20,030 bases of DNA from CAZDUS01 sp044344495 (lineage in GTDB: Bacteria > Verrucomicrobiota > Kiritimatiellia > CAIKKV01 > CAITUY01): the NCBI GenBank assembly GCA_044344495.1, contig JBIJCW010000018.1, positions 1-20,030 on the forward strand, in the 5' to 3' direction. The notes under the pieces are model-generated. The model did no database searches and was not told the DNA's origin. It saw nothing but the letters and a program-made list of their open reading frames with translations. The position numbers were made by a program, and so were the translations under genes. Below, in pieces: positions 6,950-14,352 of the stretch; within the stretch, counting starts at the first letter, position 1, and the number at the start of each line of letters is the position of its first letter.

Positions 6950-7468
6950 CTACGACTCAATCCCCCGGCGCCCCTGCACACCCGCTTCGTAGTAGTGCTT
7001 CTCGCACCGCATCTCGGTCACCAGGTCGGCACGGTCGCGCACCCGCGCCCCGGCCCCGCGTCCGGTCAGCACCAGTTCCACCGCCTCCGGCTTGTCCGCC
7101 ATCAGGGCCAGCAACTCCTCCTCCGGAAACAACCCCGCCCCCACCGCCGTGCAGGCCTCATCGGCAATCACCACATCGTAGCGCCCGCTCCGCATCGCCT
7201 CACGCAATGCCGCCAGACCGCGCTGAGCCATGGCCACGGCCTCCTCCGCAGGCTTGCCACGCACAAACCGGCCAGACCCATACTGCTCCACCGTAACGTC
7301 CTTGAACCGTTCGCGCAGGACCTTGATTTCGCTGTAGTCGCGCCCCTTGATAAACTGCCCAAAGTACACCCGGAGACCGGCTCCCACCGCACGCACCACC
7401 AGCCCCAACGCCCCCGTGGTCTTGCACTTGCCATCCCCCGTGTAAACCTGGATATACCCCTTCTTCAT
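6950..7468 (-). CDS. cobO: Cob(I)alamin / cob(I)yrinic acid a,c-diamide adenosyltransferase
   Basis: A 172-residue protein of the BtuR/CobO/CobP family (usual length 170-200). It transfers the adenosyl group of ATP to cob(I)alamin or its precursors, giving the coenzyme B12 form. Recognisable stretches are YIQVYTGDGKCKTT (the P-loop near the N terminus), YFGQFIKGRDYSE, VEQYGSGRFV, DVVIADEA (acidic Mg site), VELVLTGRGA, ADLVTEM and a KHYYEAGVQGRRGIE tail. The start at 7468 is chosen because the family begins with MKKGYIQVYTG and GGGGAG lies 6 bases upstream. The frame stays open upstream to 7567, but that extension runs through repeat DNA. Oddity: the P-loop is GDGKCKTT, where the family has GKGKTT, a Cys in place of the Gly at residue 15. 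It is last in the minus-strand block; no other B12 gene is in view. Confidence 0.92.
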   Translation of the reverse strand: MKKGYIQVYTGDGKCKTTGALGLVVRAVGAGLRVYFGQFIKGRDYSEIKVLRERFKDVTVEQYGSGRFVRGKPAEEAVAMAQRGLAALREAMRSGRYDVVIADEACTAVGAGLFPEEELLALMADKPEAVELVLTGRGAGARVRDRADLVTEMRCEKHYYEAGVQGRRGIES

Positions 7469-7531
7469 CTCGGACTCCCCACTCTCCCATCCTTCATGTT
7501 CTTTGTGGCTCCCCCCTCCGCTTCCCTTTCC

Positions 7532-7555
7532 TGAACCCCGACCCCTGAACCCTCT
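7532..7555. repeat. Lone right arm of the GGGTTCA/TGAACCC element family
   Basis: This 24-nt stretch is identical to 6909-6932: a TGAACCC unit, a degenerate CGACCCC unit and another TGAACCC. No facing GGGTTCA arm is visible between cobO and the amidohydrolase gene. The two identical copies flank cobO in direct orientation. The rest of the 95-base gap holds only the cobO ribosome binding site. Confidence 0.85.
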
Positions 7556-7563
7556 CTCACCAC

Positions 7564-8796
7564 TCACAAATTCACATCAAACATCTGCTTGATGTCCCGC
7601 TCCATATCCGCCTTGGTTGGCAGCCAGCCCGCCGCCGCAATATCCATGTACTTGTCGGTCAGCACATTCGCGATGATCCCGCGCGAATGGGTCCACTTGT
7701 AGATCATCTGGTCCAACACCCGGCAGTCGGAATGCTGCGGCACAAACGAAAGCCCCAGCGTCTCCAGCCGCATCCTGGTAATCTCATCAATCAGGCTCGG
7801 ATTGTTCAGGAACCACCAGCAGCCGAAGGGCGTCACGTTCTTGAACTTGCGGCTGGCAATGCACAACTCATGCATGTTCTCCCGGGCCAGCATCGTGACC
7901 AGGAAACGCACGTCGCCAAAGTCGCGCGCCAACAACTCAACCGTACTGATGTCCGACACCCCCACCCCGTCGCCCGCCAGCCTCAGCGCCGGATTGATCA
8001 ACTTCTTGACCCCGATCATCAGCGCCAGCGGAATCCCGCGCTCCCGCGCCACCGGAACCGCCGCCTTGGTCAGGAGCGTGGTCACCGGCGAATGCACCTC
8101 GGGATACCGGAACGTCGGCGGCAGACTGATGGCCATGTAGCGGGCATCGAACTTGTCGCACCCGTCATTCAAATACCGCCGCATCTCGGCGATCGTCTTC
8201 CCCGTCAGGCCGTCATCACAGGCATACCCCATCTCACGCAGCTTGCCCACGCCCTGCGGCCAACTCATCATCGCGCTGTCCAGCCGGAGCACACCCCGGA
8301 ACCGCGAATCACGCACAAACTTCCGCTTCCACCCCGCCACTTCCAGCGGATCCATCGGGTCATTGGTCATGTACAGGTGCTTGATGTTCGCCAACTCCAG
8401 CACCTGGTCCACATAGTCCCGCACATCCCACTTGGCATAGAACTTCCGGATGGCGGCCAGATCCCTGACTTTGGTCTTCAATCCGAGACGGTGCAGTACC
8501 GTCAACACCCCGCGACAGGCTTCCGACACCGGCGAGCGCAGAACAAACAGCTCCTGCCAGATCAGGTCCGCCTGCTTCACTTTGGGAAGATTCCAGAACG
8601 TATCGTAGTCCATCTCCGGCCGTGCCCGGAACAACTCCGCCACCAGGTAGTGATAGGTCAGCAACTCGTCAATCCCCCACAACAGGACGTTGCCCAATCC
8701 GGGATCGTAGAGGTGCGTATGAATATCCACCAACGGTGTCTTCTCCATCACAGCACTGACCGTGCGCGCCATCTGCACTCGCGTAGGTATCTTCAT
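7564..8796 (-). CDS. Uronate-isomerase-like amidohydrolase-superfamily protein
   Basis: A 410-residue protein. Near its N terminus is PLVDIHTHLYDP (21-32), whose His26-x-His28 is the metal pair of the amidohydrolase superfamily. Such a site followed by a large helical region (WGIDELLTYHYLVAELF) resembles UxaC-type glucuronate isomerases, which open uronic acids to ketoses. C-terminal motifs FVPQHSDCRVLDQMIYKWTHSRG and NVLTDKYMDIAAAGW also look isomerase-like. It is shorter than E. coli UxaC (about 470), so the exact reaction is uncertain. The ATG at 8796 is chosen because GGAGAG lies 4 bases before it. A GTG at 8841, overlapping the HAD stop as GTGA, would add 15 basic residues and is the alternative. 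It follows the HAD gene in an operon, so the pair probably shares a sugar-acid or sugar-phosphate substrate (inference). Confidence 0.72.
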   Translation of the reverse strand: MKIPTRVQMARTVSAVMEKTPLVDIHTHLYDPGLGNVLLWGIDELLTYHYLVAELFRARPEMDYDTFWNLPKVKQADLIWQELFVLRSPVSEACRGVLTVLHRLGLKTKVRDLAAIRKFYAKWDVRDYVDQVLELANIKHLYMTNDPMDPLEVAGWKRKFVRDSRFRGVLRLDSAMMSWPQGVGKLREMGYACDDGLTGKTIAEMRRYLNDGCDKFDARYMAISLPPTFRYPEVHSPVTTLLTKAAVPVARERGIPLALMIGVKKLINPALRLAGDGVGVSDISTVELLARDFGDVRFLVTMLARENMHELCIASRKFKNVTPFGCWWFLNNPSLIDEITRMRLETLGLSFVPQHSDCRVLDQMIYKWTHSRGIIANVLTDKYMDIAAAGWLPTKADMERDIKQMFDVNL

Positions 8797-8806
8797 TGTT
8801 CTCTCC
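8797..8806 (-). promoter_or_regulatory. Ribosome binding site that favours the 8796 start
   Basis: On the minus strand GGAGAG (8806-8801) is followed by AACA and the ATG at 8796. The alternative GTG at 8841 has no better site, although its overlap with the upstream stop would allow coupling. Confidence 0.55.
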
Positions 8807-8837
8807 ATGGTTCGCGCCATTCGCGATTTCCGCAGTT

Positions 8838-9794
8838 TCACTTCCCGATTCCCGCTTCACCCGCTGACTTCCGAATGCTGGACTCCTGTTGCGTCCCCAT
8901 CGCCCACGGCGGCGCCTCCGGCAACAACATGTTGAACCGGACCACCAGATCATTCTCATAACTTCCGCCATACGTTCCCTTCAGGAATCGCTGGTAGGCT
9001 TCCCGGTAAAACAACTCCCACGAAGCATCCTCCTGCCCCGAATGGATCGGGAAGAAATGCGCACCCACGGCCCGTGCCGCCTTGAGATCGCCCGGGGCAT
9101 CCCCGATCATCATCACCCGGTCCGCCGCATACCGGCCCCGGGTGGCCATGCGGAGATGCTCCGCCTTTGTGCCCAACTCCTGTCCGGCGATGACCACCAC
9201 ATCATCGAGCATGTCGTTCTCTTCCCACTCCCGGACCAGCGCCTCGGTTGGCGTCTGCGAGACGCAGACGGCGTCCGAATGTTTCGCGATTTCGTCGAAA
9301 CTCTCCCGCACCCAACGGAACGGCTTGAGGTTCTTCACCGTCCTGGCCACCTCGACATTCACCGCCAGGCTCCATTTCAACACCAGGGCCAGTTCGGGAT
9401 CGTGCGTCTCGGCCACCCGCTGTTCCAACGCCGGGTTGCCCAAGGGCAGGCCCGACTCGCAGAACGCCCGCAACGCGTCCGTCGCCGGCAACCTGACCCC
9501 CGACGCCTTGACGCCCGGATACTCCGGCAGCATGTCGAACACCCGCAACAGGCAGGGGAACCGGTTCTGACCGCGGTACGCCGAGTGCAGGTTCACAAAC
9601 TCCGCCACCTCCCGCAGCGCCCGTTCAATACGTTCCAACCCCCACAGGGAGATGATCAACGGGTGAAAGCATTGCTTCTGCTTGATCCCCATGGTCGGAA
9701 AAACGCACCCGTCGGAATCCACACCGACAAACGAGTCATGCCGGGGCTTCAGGTTCAGCAGGCTTTCCTTCGTATAGACAGGGGCAACGCGCAT
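8838..9794 (-). CDS. HAD-superfamily hydrolase (probable phosphatase)
   Basis: A 318-residue protein with all four HAD motifs: GVDSDGCVF (nucleophile Asp26, acid/base Asp28), SQTPTE (Ser179-Thr181 region, motif II), GTKAEHL (Lys210, motif III) and MIGDAPGDLKAA (Asp232/Asp236, motif IV). The long helical stretch between motif I and motif II (about 32-170) is an unusually large C1-type cap, which normally selects the substrate. Expected chemistry is Mg-dependent hydrolysis of a phosphate ester through an aspartyl-phosphate. A purine-rich AGGAAGG lies about 10 bases upstream of the ATG. Its stop overlaps a possible GTG start of the amidohydrolase gene. I cannot name the substrate; the neighbour suggests a sugar phosphate or sugar-acid phosphate. 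Confidence 0.82.
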   Translation of the reverse strand: MRVAPVYTKESLLNLKPRHDSFVGVDSDGCVFPTMGIKQKQCFHPLIISLWGLERIERALREVAEFVNLHSAYRGQNRFPCLLRVFDMLPEYPGVKASGVRLPATDALRAFCESGLPLGNPALEQRVAETHDPELALVLKWSLAVNVEVARTVKNLKPFRWVRESFDEIAKHSDAVCVSQTPTEALVREWEENDMLDDVVVIAGQELGTKAEHLRMATRGRYAADRVMMIGDAPGDLKAARAVGAHFFPIHSGQEDASWELFYREAYQRFLKGTYGGSYENDLVVRFNMLLPEAPPWAMGTQQESSIRKSAGEAGIGK

Positions 9795-9908
9795 CCTACC
9801 ATTTCCTTCCTCTCACCCCCCTGTTATAGCCACGCCGCCGCCAGTGTCAATAGAGCTCGCAGGGTCCAAGCTCGCGCGGCCGGATGGATCATCCCAAGAG
9901 GACCCCTC

Positions 9909-10361
9909 TCAGCCACCCAACTCCGCCAGAACAATCTGGTTGACCAGTTTGCCGTCGGACCGCCCCTTGACTTGGGGCATCAGCGCCTGCATGACTTTGC
10001 CAAGATCCTTCTTTCCGGCAGCCCCGGTCTCGGCAACAACCTTCCGGACGATCGCTTCAATGGCCGCTTGATCGAGTTGCTGCGGCTGGTACTTGCGGAA
10101 CCATTCGATCTCGCGTTGTTCCTTGTCCGCCAGATCGGCACGGGCCGCCGCCTTGAACTGATCCACCGAATCCGCCCGCTGCTTGATCGCCTTCGCCACA
10201 ATCACCGCCACGGCATCGTCCGTCGGATCCTTGCCGGCATTGGTGGTGGCATCCTTGATCTGGGAATGCAACATGCGGAGCGCTGACAACAGGTCCGGGT
10301 TTTGCGACTTCATGGCGGTCTTGATATCCGCCAACAACGTGTCGAGTAATAATGATCCCAT
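9909..10361 (-). CDS. yqeY: GatB/YqeY domain protein
   Basis: A 150-residue all-helical protein with the YqeY pattern: an N-terminal segment DIKTAMKSQNPDLLSALRMLHSQIKDA, a middle DDAVAVIVAKAIKQRADSVDQFKAAARADLADKEQREIEWFRKYQPQQL, and a C-terminal KDLGKVMQALMPQVKGRSDGKLVNQIVLAEL. The C-terminal part matches the tail domain of GatB, the amidotransferase subunit that recognises Gln/Asn tRNA. Stand-alone YqeY has no settled role; a link to tRNA or translation is assumed. The start has a strong GGAGG 7 bases upstream. It lies 44 bases after parC on the same strand, so it may be read from the parE promoter. Confidence 0.93.
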   Translation of the reverse strand: MGSLLLDTLLADIKTAMKSQNPDLLSALRMLHSQIKDATTNAGKDPTDDAVAVIVAKAIKQRADSVDQFKAAARADLADKEQREIEWFRKYQPQQLDQAAIEAIVRKVVAETGAAGKKDLGKVMQALMPQVKGRSDGKLVNQIVLAELGG

Positions 10362-10405
10362 GGCTTTTCCTCCTGTTAAACGTTGAACAACAATTCGACC
10401 ACCCC

Positions 10406-12454
10406 TCAGAAATCCATGTACGTGCCTTTCGGCCCCGTGAGCGCATCATCCCATTTCTTCGGCTTCTCTGCACCAATGAACGCGATCTTCTTTGAGGACA
10501 TCAACGAGGGCTTGCCGTCTCGATCACGCACCGCCAGCGACGTGGTGTCGAATTCCTGCTGCCGGATGGCCGCCGTCTCCGGCACGTCATACTGGACATA
10601 GAGCGTGGAAACATCCTTGTCGGAGAAGAACAGGATGTGGGCCCCCTTGGGAATGCAGCGGTACTCGCGGTTGGTCACCACCGCCGCCGTGAATTTCCGG
10701 ATCCGGGTGAACCCTTCCTCGTTGTAAACCACCGTCATCACACGTTCGCGATCCAGCACCGCCGCCTGAATGAGGGTGGTGTCGACAAAGAGTTTCTCCG
10801 GCGGCGGTACCGCCTTGTAGCGCCCGTCTTTCCATACCAGCAGCAACTTGTCCAGCGACGAACACTCCAGCAGCGGGGCCCCCGCCACCTTGTGCCCCAG
10901 GTACCCCTTGGCCTTGTCGAGGTTGATCTGCAACTCACGCGCCGTGAGGTCTCGCACTTCCACCGCCCGGAAGGCCATGATCTCCGTCCGCCGCGCATAC
11001 GCCTCCCCGTGTTTCTTGAGCAGGTTGCGACAGTACCGGATGGCATACCCCGTCAAATGCGTCAGATTCTCCCCCGTCTCCGTCAACTCGACGCGCAGGC
11101 GCTCCATCTCCTCCGTATTGCGGCCCAGATCAAACAGTGAAATCCGGCGGATGGGAATCCCCAACAACATGTCGATGTCACCGCGGGTGATGTCGCGCTG
11201 GAGTTGCGACCGGAACGGCTCCACTCCACCACGCACCACGGCCTCGATCTCCTCGGGCGTCCGGCATTGCTCAATGGGCGTGTAGAGCCGCTGCTCCACA
11301 AACAACTGGACCAGCGTTTTCCGGTGCAGTTCCTCGGTCAACTGCCGCAGTTGCAGCTTCAACTTCTTCCTGAGCAGGTCCAGCAGCCGTGCGGTGTGGT
11401 GCCGCAACACCTCCTCCACACCCAGTTCAACCGGCTTGCCCGCGTGGATCGCCATGATCCGGCTGGCCACCTGTACCTCGCATTGCGTAAAGGCAAACAA
11501 CGCCTCGATGGCCCGCCCGGCGTCCTGGCCCTCCTGGAGTTGAATCTCAATCTCCACGGCGCCCGCCGTGTAATCGTTGATGCTCCGCAGGCCAAGTTTG
11601 CCCTTGCGTCCGGCATCCTCGATCGAGGCAATCAGGGAATCGGTCGTCGCCCCCGCGGGAATCTCGCGAATGACCAGCGTACCGGCGTCACGCTGCTCCA
11701 CCCGCGCCCGCAAACGCACCGACCCCCGCCCCCGGTCATAGCCCGCCACATCCATAAGTCCGCCCTGGATAAAGTCGGGGTAGACCTCAAAGGGCTTGTT
11801 CTGCAGGATCGCAATCTGCGCCTCAATGAGTTCGCGGAAATTGTGCGGCAGGATGCGCGTGGAGATCCCCACCGCAATCCCCTCCGCCCCCAGCATCAAC
11901 AGCAGCGGCAACCGCGAGGGTAGCGTCACCGGCTCCTGCTTGCGCCCGTCATAGGTCGGCACAAACTCGGTCAGATCATCATGGAAGATCTCCTCGCGAG
12001 CCAACTCCGTGAGTCGGCACTCAATGTAACGCGGCGCGGCCGCCGGGTCGCCGGTCAACGCATTGCCGAAATTCCCCTGCCCCTCGATCAGGTAACGCTT
12101 GTTGGCCAGCGCCACCAGGGCGTCACCAATGGAGGCGTCGCCATGCGGATGGAATTGCATGCAGTAGCCGACAATGTTGGCCACCTTGATGAACTTGCCG
12201 TCGTCGTTTTCGTGCAGTGAATACAGGATGCGGCGCTGCACCGGCTTGAGCCCGTCATCAAGATCCGGAATCGCCCGGTCGCGGATGACGTAGGAGGCAT
12301 ATTGGATGAAGTTGCTGTCGACCAGACGCTTGAGGGGCCCCTCCGGCAGGGCCGCAATGTCACGGACCCGCGCCACCCCCCGGCTCCCGGGCGCCGCCTC
12401 CGCGACCGGCCCGGCCAGTTCGTCACCCGCAAAAAGTTCCGGCTGGTCGCTCAC
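10406..12454 (-). CDS. parC: DNA topoisomerase IV subunit A (type IIA, ParC/GyrA family)
   Basis: A 682-residue breakage-reunion subunit. The catalytic tyrosine is Tyr143 in AAPRYIECRL. The helix-turn-helix before it reads FHPHGDASIGDALV (101-114), followed by EGQGNFGNALTGD. Residues about 200-500 form the tower and coiled-coil gate. The C-terminal region (about 540-640: KLLLVWKDGRYKAVPP, NEEGFTRIRKF) looks like a reduced beta-pinwheel. There is no GyrA box (QRRGGKG type), so decatenation (topo IV) is favoured over gyrase. With ParE it passes one DNA duplex through another using ATP and resolves linked daughter chromosomes. It starts with GTG overlapping the parE stop as GTGA, so the two subunits are coupled. 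Oddity: Ala107 aligns with E. coli GyrA Ser83, while Asp111 (Asp87 equivalent) is kept. Confidence 0.93.
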   Translation of the reverse strand: MSDQPELFAGDELAGPVAEAAPGSRGVARVRDIAALPEGPLKRLVDSNFIQYASYVIRDRAIPDLDDGLKPVQRRILYSLHENDDGKFIKVANIVGYCMQFHPHGDASIGDALVALANKRYLIEGQGNFGNALTGDPAAAPRYIECRLTELAREEIFHDDLTEFVPTYDGRKQEPVTLPSRLPLLLMLGAEGIAVGISTRILPHNFRELIEAQIAILQNKPFEVYPDFIQGGLMDVAGYDRGRGSVRLRARVEQRDAGTLVIREIPAGATTDSLIASIEDAGRKGKLGLRSINDYTAGAVEIEIQLQEGQDAGRAIEALFAFTQCEVQVASRIMAIHAGKPVELGVEEVLRHHTARLLDLLRKKLKLQLRQLTEELHRKTLVQLFVEQRLYTPIEQCRTPEEIEAVVRGGVEPFRSQLQRDITRGDIDMLLGIPIRRISLFDLGRNTEEMERLRVELTETGENLTHLTGYAIRYCRNLLKKHGEAYARRTEIMAFRAVEVRDLTARELQINLDKAKGYLGHKVAGAPLLECSSLDKLLLVWKDGRYKAVPPPEKLFVDTTLIQAAVLDRERVMTVVYNEEGFTRIRKFTAAVVTNREYRCIPKGAHILFFSDKDVSTLYVQYDVPETAAIRQQEFDTTSLAVRDRDGKPSLMSSKKIAFIGAEKPKKWDDALTGPKGTYMDF

Positions 12455-14268
12455 GGCAGCGCCTCCACCGTCAGGTTGTTCATAATGTACTGCCGCCGCT
12501 CCGGCGTATTCCGCCCCATGTAGAACGAAAGCAGGCCCGGGATGCTGTGCCGGTGTTCCACGCGAACCGGGGTCAACCGGATGTCAGCCCCGATGAAGTG
12601 CTTGAACTCACCCGGCGAAATCTCGCCCAGCCCCTTGAACCGGGTCACCTCGGCCGCCCGCCCGATGTCCTTCATCGCCACATCACGCTCCTGCTCGGAG
12701 TAACAGTAGATCGTGCGGCTCTTGTTCCGGACCCTGAACAACGGCGTCTCCAGGATGTGGATGTGCCCGTCATGCACCACGGGCTCGAAGAAACGCAGGA
12801 AAAAAGTCAACAGCAGGTTGCGGATGTGCAGTCCATCCACATCGGCATCCGTCGCCAGTACAACCCGGTTATACCTCAGCCGCTCCACCGATTCCTCGAC
12901 ATCCAGGCTGCGCATGAGGTTGTAGAGTTCCTCGTTCTTGTACATGATGTCGCGATTGAGTTCGCACACGTTCAACGGCTTGCCCCGCAACGTGAAGATC
13001 GCCTGCGTCACCACATCGCGGCAACTGACAATCGAGCCGGACGCCGATTGCCCCTCGGTGATGAACAGCGTCGACTCCTTGCCTTCGCCGGTCGCGCGAT
13101 CATAGTGGACCTTGCAGTCCTTGAGTTGCGGCACCCGGATCGAGGTGGCGCGGGACCGCTCACGGGCAATCTTCTTGATCGACTGCAACTCCTTGCGCAA
13201 CTTGACCGTTTCCTCGATCTTCCTGATCGCAATCTCCGCCGCCTTGGGATGCCGGTGCAATAAATCCGCCACCACCTCGCGCACCTGCTGGACCAGGTCA
13301 CTGCGCAGTTCGGTGTTGCCGAGTTTGTTCTTGGTCTGCGACTCGAATACCGGCTCCTTGATCCGAACCGCCACAGCCCCGGCCATCCCCTCGCGCACAT
13401 CATCACCCTCGAACTTGCCCTTGGACACCTCGTTGAACCCCTTGACCAGCCCCTCCCGGAAGGCACTGAGGTGCGTGCCGCCATCGCTGGTATACTGGCC
13501 ATTCACGAACGACAGGAAGGTCTCCTCGAACCGGTTGGTGTGGGTAAAGGCGATCTCCAACACCTTGGATCGGTGATGCAGTATCGGGTACAACGCCTCA
13601 TCGCCCACTTCATCCCGGATAAGATCCATCAGCCCGTTCTGGGAACAATAGGCCTTGCCATCATACTCGATGGTCAGCCCGGCATTGAGAAAGGTATAGA
13701 GCCGCAGGCGGCGGATCAGGTGATCCTGTACGTAGTTCACTGTTCCGAAAATGTCCGGATCCGGCTCGAACTCCACCAGGGTTCCGTCCGGTTCGTCGAC
13801 CTTGCCCTTGTTCTCGCGCAGCAACTTGCCGCGCTTGAATTCCGCCTCGGCAAACTCGCCCGCCCGGACACTGCGGACCCGGAACACCTTGGACAAGGCA
13901 TTGACCGCCTTCGTGCCGACCCCGTTAAGCCCAACACTGAACTGGAAAACCTCGTCGTTGTACTTCGCGCCGGTATTGATACGCGAGACACATTCCACGA
14001 CCTTGCCCAGCGGGATACCCCGTCCGAAGTCACGCACCACCACCCGCGGCCCGTCAAACACCACCGTCACCTTGGCGCCATAGCCCATGATGAACTCATC
14101 CACGGCATTATCGACGACCTCCTTGACCAGAACATAAATGCCGTCGTCATAGTCGGAACCGTCACCCACGCGACCGATGTACATACCGGTGCGTTTCCGG
14201 ATATGTTCCAGGGAAGAGAGCGTCTTGATCTTGCTCTCGTCATAGTTATGGGTTTTGGCCGCGCTCAT
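12451..14268 (-). CDS. parE: DNA topoisomerase IV subunit B (type IIA ATPase, ParE/GyrB family)
   Basis: A 605-residue protein with the short topo IV architecture. The GHKL ATPase is complete: EVVDNAVDE (Glu50, Asn54), DFGRGIP (80-86), VGLNGVGTKAVNAL (112-125). The transducer carries SFVNGQYTSDGGTHLSAF and the QTKNKLGN lysine loop (311-318). The TOPRIM domain has TEGQSASGS (404-412, Glu405) and ATDADVDG (472-479, Asp474/476/478), then TRFKGLGEISPGEFKHFI and SFYMGRNTPERRQYI near the end. The sequence style is closest to ParE of Bacteroidetes and PVC bacteria. Oddity: EGQSASGS carries Gln where the common motif has Asp (EGDSA). The start ATG has no evident Shine-Dalgarno; a possible -10 (TACAAT) lies just upstream. 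It heads the minus-strand block and is coupled to parC. Confidence 0.94.
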   Translation of the reverse strand: MSAAKTHNYDESKIKTLSSLEHIRKRTGMYIGRVGDGSDYDDGIYVLVKEVVDNAVDEFIMGYGAKVTVVFDGPRVVVRDFGRGIPLGKVVECVSRINTGAKYNDEVFQFSVGLNGVGTKAVNALSKVFRVRSVRAGEFAEAEFKRGKLLRENKGKVDEPDGTLVEFEPDPDIFGTVNYVQDHLIRRLRLYTFLNAGLTIEYDGKAYCSQNGLMDLIRDEVGDEALYPILHHRSKVLEIAFTHTNRFEETFLSFVNGQYTSDGGTHLSAFREGLVKGFNEVSKGKFEGDDVREGMAGAVAVRIKEPVFESQTKNKLGNTELRSDLVQQVREVVADLLHRHPKAAEIAIRKIEETVKLRKELQSIKKIARERSRATSIRVPQLKDCKVHYDRATGEGKESTLFITEGQSASGSIVSCRDVVTQAIFTLRGKPLNVCELNRDIMYKNEELYNLMRSLDVEESVERLRYNRVVLATDADVDGLHIRNLLLTFFLRFFEPVVHDGHIHILETPLFRVRNKSRTIYCYSEQERDVAMKDIGRAAEVTRFKGLGEISPGEFKHFIGADIRLTPVRVEHRHSIPGLLSFYMGRNTPERRQYIMNNLTVEALP

Positions 14269-14285
14269 GGTGCAAATGGGCGGCC

Positions 14286-14291
14286 ATTGTA
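14286..14291 (-). promoter_or_regulatory. Possible -10 box for parE
   Basis: On the minus strand TACAAT matches the -10 consensus with one mismatch, in the 84-base divergent gap between parE and the EamA gene. The best -35 (TTGCTT) is 19 bases upstream, which is long. The transcript would have a leader of only about 10 bases. This is weak evidence. Confidence 0.3.
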
Positions 14292-14352
14292 CCGATTTTC
14301 AACAGGATGAAAGCAAAATTCTGGAACCCCTGTTCAAGGTAGATACCGGGCT

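Noticed and set aside
7469..7567. A 33-residue N-terminal extension of CobO
   Set aside because: It is Gly/Ser/Glu-rich, translates the repeat DNA, lies before the family's normal start and has a worse start site than 7468.
7687..8961. A 424-codon open frame on the plus strand
   Set aside because: It is a shadow of the amidohydrolase gene, with His/Arg/Gln-rich composition and no recognisable domain.
8889..10286. A 465-codon open frame on the plus strand
   Set aside because: It runs antisense across the HAD gene, the gap and most of yqeY, with Arg/His/Gln/Leu-rich composition and no motifs. The minus-strand genes have complete catalytic motifs.
10406..14268. The topoisomerase pair as GyrA and GyrB
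   Set aside because: The A subunit is 682 residues with no GyrA box and a reduced C-terminal domain, and the B subunit is 605 residues and ParE-like. Gyrase would normally be longer in both.
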